From: Pachyseris speciosa
Taxonomy: Eukaryota > Cnidaria > Anthozoa > Scleractinia > Pachyseridae
DNA length: 64,000 nucleotides
Direction: 5' to 3'
NCBI GenBank assembly: GCA_016490735.1
Contig: JAEMWC010000020.1
Location: forward strand, 1,276,001 to 1,340,000
Position 1 is the first letter of the stretch. The number at the start of each line of letters is the position of its first letter. Under the pieces are notes generated by a model. The model was not told where the DNA came from. It did no database searches and saw only the letters and a list, made by a program, of their open reading frames with translations. Shown here piece by piece: positions 45,001 through 55,743 of this stretch. The translations under genes were made by a program, and so were the position numbers.

Positions 45001-46761
45001 GGCATGACCAAAGATGAGTTCTGATAAAACAACATATAGGCTTTGTAGTACAACCATATATGTTGTGGTATGAAATTTACTTTGTGTGAAATTATTTCAT
45101 ACCTGTAAATTTATTTCCTTTGTCTCCTATGAATAATTAGGGTTAGGAGACAGGAAATAAATTTCATACCAGTTGGTATGAAATTTATTTCCTTTGTCTC
45201 CTAGCCCTAATTATTCATAGGAGAAAGTAAATTTCATACCACAACATATACAATAGCATTACAGTATAGTCTCCCTAACCCTTCCATAAAAGCTAACCAT
45301 TTAAAATCAGGGTTTAGGCCTAATTAGTAAGATTAGTAAACCCAATCTGTAACCCCCCTAACCACTAACCCTAACCCTTTATTTTATGTTTTTGTGTAAC
45401 TTTTTTGAGGCACATGTAAGTTCACTTAAAGAAAGGAATTAAAGTTTGTGCCTTGAAGAAAAACTTCCCATGATTGTAAAGAATAAACTGGTTTGAAAAA
45501 CATAAACTACTTTGAAAAAAATAAACTGGATTGAAAAAATTTAACAAAAATAAAATTTGAACCACAACATAGACACTCTTAGAAAGGATCCTGTGGGACT
45601 GACCCAAACTTCTGTAATTAATGCCCCCCCCCCCCCCCCCCAACAAAGCTAGTAAGCTAGTCCCCATGACAACACATACACCCCATCTCTAAATAAAATA
45701 CAAGATTTTCCACTTTCTGGCCATCTTAGAAACTAGTTTATCATAACTTCCAACGTGACATATGGGTTATTGGCCAAGTGTGAGGTCAAGATGGCGGGAT
45801 ATTGGCCAAGTTCTTTTCTCGTGTTTATGGACTGAGATGAAGTCGTGGTCCATAAACATGCAAAAAAAGAGTGAGGCCAATATCCCACCATCTTGACCGA
45901 ACAAGCTTGGCCAATAAAGGATTTGTTATACGACTCAAAGGATGCCATTAAAAGACAGTAAAATGCGGGACGAACGGGCTATCCCGAGCGGCCAAGATGG
46001 CTCCATCTTGACCTTGTGGGTAGCCAATCACAGCACTAGCATGAGAATTGATTCATCTTGACCACTGAAAGAGCCAGTCATATAATAAATATGGGTTATT
46101 GGCCAAGCGTGAGGTCAAGATGGCGGGATATTGGCCAAGTTCTTTTTTTTGCGTGTTTCGTCGAGGTCCATAAACACACAAAAAAAGAACGAGGCCAATA
46201 TCCCGCCATCTTGACCAAACAAGTGTGGTCAATAAAGGATTTATTATATGACTCAAAGGACGCTATTAAAAAGACAATAAAAAGCGGGAGCGGTCAAGAT
46301 GGCTCCATCTTGATCTCGCAGGTAGTCAGTCACAGCAGGAGAATTGACTCATCTTGACCGCTGAAAGAGCCAGTCATATAACAACATACCTTAATGGCAT
46401 CCGGTAGCCCAACAGGAATACTGGCCACACCTCTGGTGATGTGACCCGTGAGAATTTCCTCAACTGCTTTAGCCATCCCCAGCACAGCTTTGCCAAAAGC
46501 AACCACTGATACGTTTTTATTGACAGCATATTCCCGTTCCTTAATGGAGAGGATGTTCTGGTGAAATAAAAGGTTACTTCTCACCATTTCTTGGGGAGAA
46601 ACTGCGCTCAGAGCCGCTTTATAAATTGTTTGGGCGTCTGACCTCAGTTTAAGTTGTACTTCTTTGTTAAAGGAGGAGCTACTGAGCCATCTTGCCTTCC
46701 ATAGCGTTGATAAGGCTCTTCCTTGAACATTTATGTTTCTTGTTACCCAAAAGAGAGCCAT
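39004..46761 (-). CDS. GLYCTK: Glycerate kinase (glycerate 2-kinase type)
   Basis: GLYCTK phosphorylates D-glycerate to 2-phosphoglycerate in the breakdown of serine and fructose. Three phase-0 exons: 46761-46390 (ends ATTAAG|GTATG), 42095-41742 (after TTTCAG, ends AAG|GTTTGT) and 39876-39004 (stop TAA at 39006). Product 532 residues; human is about 523. The N-terminus is basic and Ser-rich (ALSTLWKARWLSSSS), fitting a mitochondrial presequence. The DUF4147 N-domain shows VVAFGKAVLGMA, LVLISGGGSALLP and ELNTIRKNISGLKGGKLA. The MOFRL C-domain shows GETTVTLTGKGTGGRNQEMA, LLSAGTDGQDGPT and GLTGTNVMD. All motifs expected for activity are present. It faces ITPR head to head. Confidence 0.95.
39893..40175 (+). 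mobile_element. 3' fragment of a LINE in GLYCTK intron 2
   Basis: CGAAATGAGCCTGATTTTAA and following translate to RNEPDFNRFKGLLKTHLFR then stop, a typical end of CR1/jockey-like ORF2. AT-rich 3' UTR and a tail of ATT repeats (about 40155-40170) follow. Only the last part is present, as in 5'-truncated insertions. It begins within about 20 bp of the GLYCTK exon 3 acceptor. Confidence 0.6.
40400..40775 (+). mobile_element. 3' tail of another LINE in GLYCTK intron 2
   Basis: AT-rich 3' UTR-like DNA ends GGGGAAATAAAGCATGTTG followed by GTT repeats (to about 40770), the tail pattern also seen on the large retrotransposon in this window. Coding sequence is not recognisable. Confidence 0.5.
41330..41700. 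repeat. Minisatellite of about 60 bp next to GLYCTK exon 2
   Basis: Five to six imperfect tandem copies of a unit containing TTAGTGCTAATCCTGGG, TGTGATCAAACCCTA and AGGTTACCATAGTGGTT. The array stops about 40 bp from the exon 2 donor at 41742, inside the intron that follows. Confidence 0.8.
43549..43606 (-). mobile_element. tRNA-like SINE fragment (Arg-type)
   Basis: On the minus strand: CACCAGTGTGGTGTAATGGA start, GACTTCTGATCC in the anticodon region, GGTTGGCGGTTCAAACTC box B region and CTCTGGTG end pairing with CACCAG. The anticodon stem is mispaired, so it reads as a tRNA-derived repeat or decayed tRNA rather than a working gene. Confidence 0.5.
43671..44070 (+). repeat. Direct repeat flanking a tRNA-like sequence
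   Basis: A segment of about 100 bp (CCCTGTTTCCCTTTACTAGG, then CAGTGGGTTATTCATGGG and AAGTAGCACTTTAATTTACA) occurs at 43671-43768 and again at 43971-44067. Between them lies a tRNA-like sequence at 43872-43941, with TTGTAGCTCAGTCGGCAGAG, GGTCGTGGGTTCGATTCCCA and paired ends GACCT/AGGTC. The anticodon arm does not fold well. The two repeats look like flanks or 3' bodies of one SINE family. Confidence 0.6.
45057..45250. mobile_element. Nested palindromic element
   Basis: Outer ends TATATGTTGTGGTATGAAAT and ATTTCATACCACAACATATA are inverted copies. Inside, a second inverted pair (CCTATGAATAATTAGGG against CCCTAATTATTCATAGG) adjoins ATTTCATACC/GGTATGAAAT. A fold-back MITE about 194 bp long. Confidence 0.75.
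45760..46389. repeat. 329-bp tandem duplication ending at the GLYCTK exon 1 donor
   Basis: Copy 1 starts at 45760 and copy 2 at 46089, both with ATATGGGTTATTGGCCAAG. Each contains an inverted pair (GGTCAAGATGGCGGGATATT against the reverse AATATCCCGCCATCTTGACC), ACTCAAAGGA and GGTCAAGATGGCTCCATCTT or near variants. A third start of the unit (GCCAGTCATATAA) meets the donor at 46389. Copies differ by substitutions and indels. Confidence 0.75.
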
Positions 46762-47119
46762 TTACCTTGTTGTGTGGTGATAAAATAAAATTTTTACCAA
46801 AAGAGATCACAGCTACTGCAACCCGACGCGAATTTCCCAAGTGGAGTCCCCTGAGCAGGTCATTGTCTACCGGAACCCAGTCCTTTCTGTAAACAGCGCG
46901 CAGTGAACTTTCTGAATTTGGCGAGTTTTGAGTGCAACATCTTTACAAACTTGCCTATATTCAGTTTGTTTATTTTTACACTGGATTCCTTTGTAGAGCA
47001 GTGCGAAGAAACAGCCATGAATATCACTACATAACAGTCTCTAGAATCTCCGCATTTCTGTGGAATTCCAGAGATCGGCGATTTTTAGACGCGCGTAAAT
47101 TCGAAGTTGGGGTTTTAGA
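46762..47119. promoter_or_regulatory. Putative bidirectional promoter between GLYCTK and ITPR
   Basis: Only 358 bp separate the GLYCTK ATG (46761, minus) and the ITPR ATG (47120, plus). The interval is relatively rich in CG (GACGCGAATT, ACAGCGCGCAG, GACGCGCG) compared with neighbouring AT-rich DNA. No TATA box was seen. A short plus-strand frame starting at 46932 would overlap the ITPR start out of frame if included in the transcript. Upstream non-coding exons for either gene cannot be excluded. Confidence 0.5.
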
Positions 47120-50100
47120 ATGGCCCAGCAGACAAGCTTTCTGCATATCGGAGATATCGTGTCGCTTTTCGCTGAAGGCACCGTGAATGGGTTCATTAGC
47201 ACACTCGGGTAAAGGAGCGAGATGAATATTATGTTTTCAGTTTGTTTGTTATCGTGCTTTCCCATTTAAATCTAGGATGTTCTTTTTCCAGCCTCATCGA
47301 CGATCGATGTGTGGTGCAGCCATCCGCGGGTGACCTCAACAATCCACCGAAGAAGTTTCGTGGTAGGTTCCGTTTATAAACATGCCTTGAGCATATTTAG
47401 ATTGTGAGTTGTTATAATAAGCTTACTTGTCTTGTCAGATCAAGCGACTCACGCTCCCATGTTTATTTCAATCCTTCTCAAATCCAGACTGCTTGTTCAA
47501 AATTTGTCCGTCGAATCGCTACTCTGCCCAAAAGCAGTTCTGGAAGGCTGCTAAACCTACCACCAGCGCCACCGATGCAGTTCTGCTAAAGAAACTACAT
47601 GTAAGTGAGGAGTATTCTTCAATTGTTTTACTGTGTTGCTGTTTCATGTTCTTTCTAATTCGTCATTAACGAAGACAAGAACCAGGAAACAGCCCTGCTG
47701 CATGTCTTACTGATGTAGTTAAGTTTAAGCTTATGTCTTAATTGCAAACTGACTCGGGAGTCAATTTCTCGTACATTTTCACAAACCGCTACGTTCAGCC
47801 AAATTGTACTCCTGGAAACAGGTAAGCTTTTTAAAAAATATATGTACATATACGTTTAGATCGCACGAGGAAATTCATCGAAATTACACCTAAACTAATT
47901 AAGCTAAGACATTTTATTTTTCGGTTCTTTGTGAGGTCACCTTTTAGCTCTATGATCTGCAAGGGTTGTTCGTACAGTGTAAACGTTTACGGTCGTCGCG
48001 ACCAATTAAATCGAACTGGCTTTGGATAATGTTTATTTGTACAGGAGTTATCGATCAAAATACACAAGAACACAGCAATATTGTGACCGTGAGGAACAAC
48101 TTCGAAGGCTATAGTCTCGCTATCAGCAATAGTGCTGGCAAAATTTTCGACTAATTTGTCTTGTTCGAGATAAGCTTATATTTATAAGCTTAAAGGCAAA
48201 ATCTTTGAAAAATTTCTCACGCAATGCCCTGCGTCGGAAATAGTTCGATTTCCTAGAATACTTTCCGTTTTATTTTCGAGAGAAAAATGCGTTTTTCGCT
48301 CTTAAGGGAGCACAAATACATCCACTGTGGTTGCTGATGTTTTTTCTCGATTTGCATAATGGTTTGTATTAAGAAATCTTCTCGCTTTACGAGCTAGCGT
48401 TGGCTTTAATTTATTGTTTGATTTATTGCGTACATGGCTAATATATTAGAAAGAATCGTTTCAGCAAAAATGCAAATATTTTGTTGGTTTGATCTGAAGT
48501 GGTATACAACTGTGCAGCCAGAAAATTATTGCAACTGTATTTAATTTTTTTATGTGCCGCATTTTAAAAATCCAAGCTGCAGCATATTATTCACACCTGG
48601 TGCTATAAACATGTAAAAAGTCAATTAAAAATGTGGTCAGCTTGGGTTACCTTTTTGTTGGTTCCTTGCAGTATTTTTCTCAAACAAGGAAGGCTTTTTA
48701 ATTATCTACAAGTAATCCAACTTTGCATTGTATTATTTATTTGGTACTTGTCGGTTAATTAGCACATGGGCTGTTATTTTTTTAATTGTGGAAAGGATTA
48801 AAGTTTGATATTTCCTTTTTTCTTGGAAATTGCAGCTGAGTTCCTTTATTCAGTTTTTTATTTATATTTAAAATGTAGGGAAATATTTCTTCACCCCCAA
48901 CTTTACCCCCTTGGTATTACCTTAAATGCCAACAAGCATAATTTTGTTTTTATACTTTGTAAGGGTAAAAGCTATGGATTTTAATTGATTTCATAATCAT
49001 TGTTTTAAATGTTGATATCCATTCATATTTCAAGGTCTGTCAAAGCTAATTTTACGTTTGGTATTGACATAACACAAGTGTTTTGTGTATGAATTTTAAG
49101 CCCTGGTCAAACGGCGCATGATAGTTGATGATAGTTGATTCTCTCCAAACTATCATCAACTATCACCAACTATCATTCACATGGTCAAACGGCACATGAT
49201 AGTCGATGATAGTTGATGATAGTTCACCGGCAGTTGCGCGAGCAAAGGTCACGCGAGCAGCTAGTTCCAGGCTCTTTCCACGTAAAATGTGAGCACTAAA
49301 ATGGCTTCGCGAGAGACAAACTTGTAGAAGTATGAATTTATCGCGACGAAAGAGGGCGGCAGCTTGCTTAATAGTAATCGATTTGTTGGAGGGATGCGGT
49401 GTCTCTTCTAATTCTTGCGAGTTGACACTTTCTTCAGAAGATATCTTCTCTATGTTATCTTGGTCTTCAATATTTTCGTTGTCATGATTATCATCTTGGA
49501 TATAAACACGTATTTCTGAAGCTGCAGCTGAGCCTCGCGAGGAACGTTTGGCGGCCATTTTAAACGAGCCCGCCGATTTTCGGGGAAAACAGCTGACCAA
49601 AAACTATCATGAACTATCATACGCGTGGTCAAACGAGAAAAACTATCATCGACTATCATGAAGAATTTGAACAAGCTCAAAATGAATGATAGTTGATGAT
49701 AGTCGATGATAGTGCGTGATAGTTGGTGGTCAAACGGAAGCGCGCGCTTCAACTATCATCAACTATCATCAACTATCATCGACTATCATGCGCCGTTTGA
49801 CCAGGGCTTTATGAAGGCTCTAGCTGACAAAATTATCATTTTCATTTTAATTTATCATCTTTTAATGATGCGATAATTTGTCCATATTGTTGTTAGCCCT
49901 GTATGGAAAATATCTGATAAATGTTGACAGGCTGCATTCTGTCATCACCAATTGTTGTTTCAGATGATTTTTCTTTTAAACTTATTTACACCACAAAATC
50001 ATCTCTTATCTTATTTTACCATAATTATGTTTTTATGACAGTATAGGATAGCAGTCAAAAAAACAAATTCAGGTCTCTGGCAAATGTTTTTACAGGCTGT

Positions 50101-53100
50101 TGATTTTCTAGTGGTTGTCACAGCTGTTAATATGAAGAGGTTAGGTTTAGAATCTCTCATATCTGTTTGCTTTTAACAACGCTCACTTAATGTAATTACA
50201 ATATAAGTTGGAAGACATCAAGTGATTATTGTCTCCCTAACAGACTTCTGTAGTCATGTTAAGGGTATAGGGGATAAGACAGTCCTCTGAACTGTTTGCT
50301 TGTTTGGTGTGAAGCTCAATCTCCTGATTTTCTTTCAGACAAAAATACATCTAAAGTTTCATATAACACATCTAAGCTTAAGACTGCTTACTGGCAGCAG
50401 AGCTTTCAACTGTATCCCACAGTTTCCATTTGAGCAAATCTAGCTTGCCCATTTTTGATCAGCTTTATTTAACTAACAAACAGATAATGCAAAAGAGTTT
50501 TACCTAACTTCTTATTATATAGGAAATTAACGCTTAAAAAATTTAAAATCCATGTTAATGTAAGTCACATAAATTTTTGTGGAGCTTTAATTCTGCGACC
50601 TAAATTTCCATTACTTTAACCCCAAGTTCTTGATACACTCCAGACATTCTTGACACATAGGAAATAATAGCTTTCACGTTAATTTCCTGTAGTAAGGTCA
50701 TTTTTAAAATATGAGGCTGCTTTGATGTGAACTTGCAACAATTTGTGCCTTATGTTTAGTTATATATGTCTTATTTTCATCAGAGCTTAGGCTCAGAAAG
50801 ACAGTGTTTCAAGGCCAGTGTGGCTTAACATTGTCATGTAGTTTATTCTCCGCAAAGACCTTGTTCAAATTTGGTGTCTAGTAAAGGGGGATTGTATGGT
50901 TTCCCTCTCCATTTTATTCTTTTATTGGCGTGTAAATAATTTTTATTGTTTAATATTTAACACCTGACTGCATCTCTTTTGTCTTTAGTTAATAAATCAG
51001 AGAATACAGTCATATTGATGTTACCACCTTAAGTTCAAGCAACTTTGTTTACTTATTAATTTAATATATGGCATACACACTTTAAAACGTCATAGTTGTT
51101 TTGCAATCCATCCTGTTTTTGCTGGCAACATATCCTAATGGGCCTTAACACGTCTAATACATTTAAGCTTAAAATATATATCAGAAATTATGCATGTGAT
51201 ATTGTTCAAAAAGGAGCTAAAAAATGCTATGATATTAGACTCTTTGTCCTCAGAATTGTTTCCTATAACTTAAGTAATACACAATTATATATAGTGTTGT
51301 ACATGTACATAATGCTCTATAATTTGATCAGAACTTGTCTAGAAAATAAAAACTGGAATTCATGTTACCTTAAAAATCAACAATTCCTGCTCAGTCATTT
51401 TATTAATAAATACTTCTCCATGCAGCATATCATGTGTAGATGCACTGGAATATTTGTTATGGCGTGAAATCATCAATTTGCATGATACTGGCACATTTTT
51501 GCCAATTTCAAGTTTATTTGCAATGTTTCACTGTGATAAAGGTAATTTCACCTGAATAAATTATTTAATGATTAAATAATTAACTACATTACATACTTTA
51601 TTGGCATCTCAGTACTAAAAAAATTTTTTTTTATTTTTTATCATTCATTTTTTTATATTTGGAAACCATAATTAAATTTGTCTTGAAATTTGTTTGCTAC
51701 TAGGATTGTGTAACTTTAGGTTTTTGTCCTTCCATTATACATGTACCATATACTTTATATTTTTGATAAAATTTAACGTATATCTGTCCAGACCGAAGTT
51801 TATTTAATACCAAAGGAAAAACTGTAATTGTGCATGATGAGCTACATGTATCATGGGAATTTAAAACTATTAAACTATTACAACTATGAAACTATGAACT
51901 TTTTAAAAAAAATTTCAGCATGCTGCAGAGTTGGAGAAGAAGCAGAACGACTCTGAATACAAAAAGTGTCTGGGGAGTGTGGTGGAATATGGAGGAGTGA
52001 TACAGGTATAGTTGCTGGAATTCAGTTAATGTGCACCATAAGACCCCTGAACTTGTTACTTGCATATGTCATGAATGTAAGGATTTGTTATTAATAAACA
52101 ATTATTGGACGAGGTTGAGCAAAATATCGTGATTTGTCAGTGGTGAGTAGTTCAATTATTTGCCGAAGCCAAAGGCTTGTGAGACACTGGCAAATCACAG
52201 TATTTTGCGAAAACTGAGTTCAATAATAGTTTTATCATCCGATCACCGAGCTTGTTTTTCATAATTATTTTCGGGAAGAAACGATCTGCCATTTATCACT
52301 GAATTTGAAGAGCTTGGACACGTGGACACAACTACGCAGGAGCAGAATATTATTTGCAGCAAAATCACAGTTGGACGGTACTGCGCACTAGCAGACCATT
52401 ATTTGTAGGCAGTTATTTGTAGGTCACGTGGTAGGCTCTGGGCCAATTAAAAGGAAGGGAAAAAAGTATCGAATGATAATAGAGATTAGCTGGTGAGGGC
52501 CCACTAGCCCTGCCCTGCCTAACTTATTTGGAGTAGTAGGCTGGATATAAGAAGAAGAAGGCAGCAAGGGCCTTCCAGGGGCATCAAGGGACATTCAAAC
52601 CCCAAAATTTTGAAAATAAGCGCTTCAAATGGTTCCAACTGGGGCACTTTAGGAGTAACGTCCACTCCATTTTGACAGCTTTTTGAGGAATTTTTATTTC
52701 AATCGTTAATTACCACCAGCAATTTAAGTGTGAAAAGCAAAGGTGTTAAGAAAGTATTTCTTATTAACTGCATTAAGTGTCAAGTAGCCGACAAAGGCTC
52801 TGCTATAGGCGGCAAAATCACCAGCTGCCGGCACATTTTGACTGGGCTGCTGGCCTCATTACAGGCTCAAAGAGGGCTTGAGGGTCATGACAGGAGATAC
52901 TTACTGGAGAGGGGTTGGGGGCTTCTTACAAAATATAATGACAACAGGGGTAGACGTGTTTAAGTAGGAGGGGTGTCAGTAAAAGAGCTTTTAAGCTATG
53001 CCATTGTACATTCGTTTGTATCAATATTGATCGTTTCAGCTCCTTCATGTAAAAAGCAACAAGTTTCTGACTGTGAACAAGCGACTCCCAGCACTGAGGG

Positions 53101-54489
53101 AGAAAAATGCTATGAGAGTTACCTTGGATACGAATGGAAATGAGGTAAATCACTGCAAACAGCTGATTATCGTATTTTGATCCTACATCAAACCCCATAA
53201 AATTTTAGTCAGAAGTGTTAAAGTGCCCCTTAAACCCCAAAATATTATTTTTTTTTTCACTAAAATTAATCTTTTCCACCTGTACAAAATGCAAATTGCA
53301 CCTTTTAGTGCCTTTTTAAGCCAAAAGTTGACTTTTTATAGGCTGTAAGAGTTAGGAAATCTAGGCATCATCTGTTACACGACCGAGCTAGTAAGGGCCT
53401 GGGTCTATTCCTGATTTCATGTCACAACTGATTTGAGTCAAACCAGGAATAGACCTATGCCCCTGCTGACTCGGTCATGTACCAAGTGATGCTTAGTTTA
53501 TCTGAAGTAAAAAGTCCAAAACTGAAAATAAAGGCTACATGTTTTTGGAAAAAGTGAAAAGTTTTACCTTAGGAGAAATGATATTTTGGGGTTAGGTGCA
53601 CTTTAGAGGTACATATCTCAAGACTGTGATCTTAAGCAAAATTGTGACACAGAATGATAGTTTCATCAAAACAAAACACATTATTATATCTCTCACTTAG
53701 TATGCGTGCTGTAATTGGTCAATTTTGTGGGCCGTATTCTACAGTACGGTCCGCTTGACTTAAACTAGTTTTTTTCCTGCGTACTGGATTAACCTCAGAG
53801 ATATAATAAATATCTTACTAACCTCGTTTTCTTGGTCCACACTGTAAGTTACGGATCCTTGTTTTTTTCCCATTAATTCATGGCCCGTGCACTTTGCGCA
53901 TGGGCCATACAGTGTACATCAACAGGAAAAAAACTCTGTAACTTACAGTACGGACCTCAAACTCGGTTAGTAAGAGGTATGTATTCTTCTAAGAATAGGA
54001 CTAGACTTTTTTTCTTAAAACAACAATTCACAAGTTTCTCCCCCACCCACCTCCAGAGAAAACAATTCCCCCTAAACAGTTTGTTGTTCATTAAATTGCT
54101 TTTAATTTCTTTGATTCATTTTTCCTTAGGGTTCTTGGTTTTATGTTGTTCCATTCTACAAGCTCCGCTCATCTGGAGATAAGGTTGCTAATATATAGTT
54201 CTTTCAATTTGTATTTCTATTTCATTTATTAAATAAAATGGATATGTTCAGGAACATTTCATTTCAAGATCTAATCACGGTCCTGAAAACTGTTGTATTT
54301 ACAGTAGACAACTTCTCCCTTCTTAGGTTGTTATTGGCGACAAAGTTATACTAAATCCTGTGAATGCTGGGCAGCCACTCCATGCTAGCAATCAGGAGTT
54401 GGTCGATAATCCAGGCTGCAAAGAGGTAACTTATCATGATATTTCATGTCCACCTATTGTTTTTCTTGTTTAATTATAATAATAATAAC

Positions 54490-54538
<49 letters not shown>

Positions 54539-55743
54539 TGTATTGGATGCTTTAGAGTGGGTACAAGGCCAACAAGACCATTTATCAGGTTTTCGAATTT
54601 TTTGCAATTATTCCAAAGGCCCAGGGTGAGCCTTTTCAGTCCAAATTTGAAATATTTTCCTTTGTTTGTGTATGGCTAAAATGGATAGAGCAATCATATT
54701 TAGGATGATTTAGAGTGGGTAAAAGGCCAATTCAACAAGACCATTTGCAAGGTTTTCAAATTTTTGGCAATTTTTCCCAAAGGCTGGAGTTGGGCAATTT
54801 TTTTTCTATGTTTGTGTAAGGTTAGAATGGATGAAGAAATGAATCATCTTGATGATGATTTAGAGTGGGTAGAAGGCCAACAAGACCATTGGTGAGGTTT
54901 TTGCATTTTTTGCAATTCTTCAAAAGGGCTGGGACAGGCTTTTTTGGTCAAAATTTAAATTTTTTTTCTGTTTCTGTATATGGCTAAAATGGATCCAGAA
55001 CTGATATTTAGGGATGATTTAGAGTGGATAGAAGGCCAAAAAGACCATTTGTGAGGTTTTTGAACTTTTTGCAATGTTTCCAAAGAGTCAGGGGCAGGCT
55101 TTTGGGTCAAAATTTGAACTTTTTTTCTGTTTCTGTGCAAGGCTAAAATGGATCCAGAAATTATATTTTGGCTGGGATGATTTAGAGTGGGTGGAAGGCC
55201 AACAAGACCATTTGTGAGGCTTTTGATTTTTTTTTCAGTTTTTCCAAAGGGTTCATGGTCAGGCTTCTGGGTGAAAATTTGAATTTTTTTTCTGTGTTTT
55301 TGTATGGCTAAAATGGATTAAGATTTGGGAATGACTTTTACTGATGATTATTGTAAGAATGGGTAGATGTACAGTAAAGCTTTTTAAGCCATTTAATAAA
55401 TTTGTAATTTTTGCTTTATCAAGTGCTAATTAAGTTATTTAGCTGCACCTCATGTTTTAAACTTGGTTAAATACTCCTGCTCATTTATTCCAAATTATTT
55501 TTTAATAACTGTTCCTTTTTATTGAAATCTCTTTTGTATCATCCCTATAGCTGTGTTTGATTGTGACTGGATCACTTCATACCTGTTAAAAGTATATACC
55601 CATGTCTCCATTAAGATGTTTGACTAAATGTATTTGCTTTAATGTGTTTATATTTAAAGGTCAATGCTGTTAACTGCAACACAAGTTGGAAAATATCTCT
55701 TTTTCTTGCTTATGAGGACAACTGTGAAGAGGTTCTGAAAGGA
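47120..55743 (+). CDS. ITPR: ITPR exons 1-8: suppressor domain (beta-trefoil)
   Basis: The eight exons encode about 234 residues that in known receptors fold as the first beta-trefoil, which dampens IP3 binding and couples to the channel. Recognisable blocks are [67 protein letters not shown] and [14 protein letters not shown]. Exon 6 is only 54 bp (18 codons). Introns 3 (4.3 kb) and 7 carry transposon and tandem-repeat DNA. Confidence 0.95.

Larger units (their letters stand above)
42096..46389. other. GLYCTK intron 1: mosaic of repeats
   Basis: About 4.3 kb without a gene. It holds tRNA-like SINE pieces (43549-44070), a palindromic element (45057-45250), a C-rich tract (about 45624-45641) and a 329-bp tandem duplication (45760-46389). 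A pyrimidine-rich imperfect repeat (CACTACTCCCTGCCATCTAA twice) lies near 43415-43495. The rest, including 42100-43150, shows nothing identifiable. Confidence 0.6.
47601..51918 (+). other. ITPR intron 3
   Basis: 4.3 kb between donor CAT|GTAAGT and acceptor ATTTCAG. It contains the Harbinger-like element at 49099-49808. The rest is AT-rich with no exon-like open frames supported by splice sites. The open frame 51096-51467 is AT-rich and lacks protein-like sequence. Confidence 0.6.

Noticed and set aside
45350..45385. Telomere-like TAACCC repeats
   Set aside because: Only two or three imperfect units (CCCTAACC, CTAACCCTAACCC); too short to mean an interstitial telomere.
51096..51467. 123-codon frame in ITPR intron 3
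   Set aside because: AT-rich, Tyr/Ile/Asn-rich composition typical of chance frames; no domain, no splice sites in phase with ITPR.
54446..54679. Frame with a long poly-Ile run
   Set aside because: Translation of the AAT microsatellite in ITPR intron 7; no splice support.
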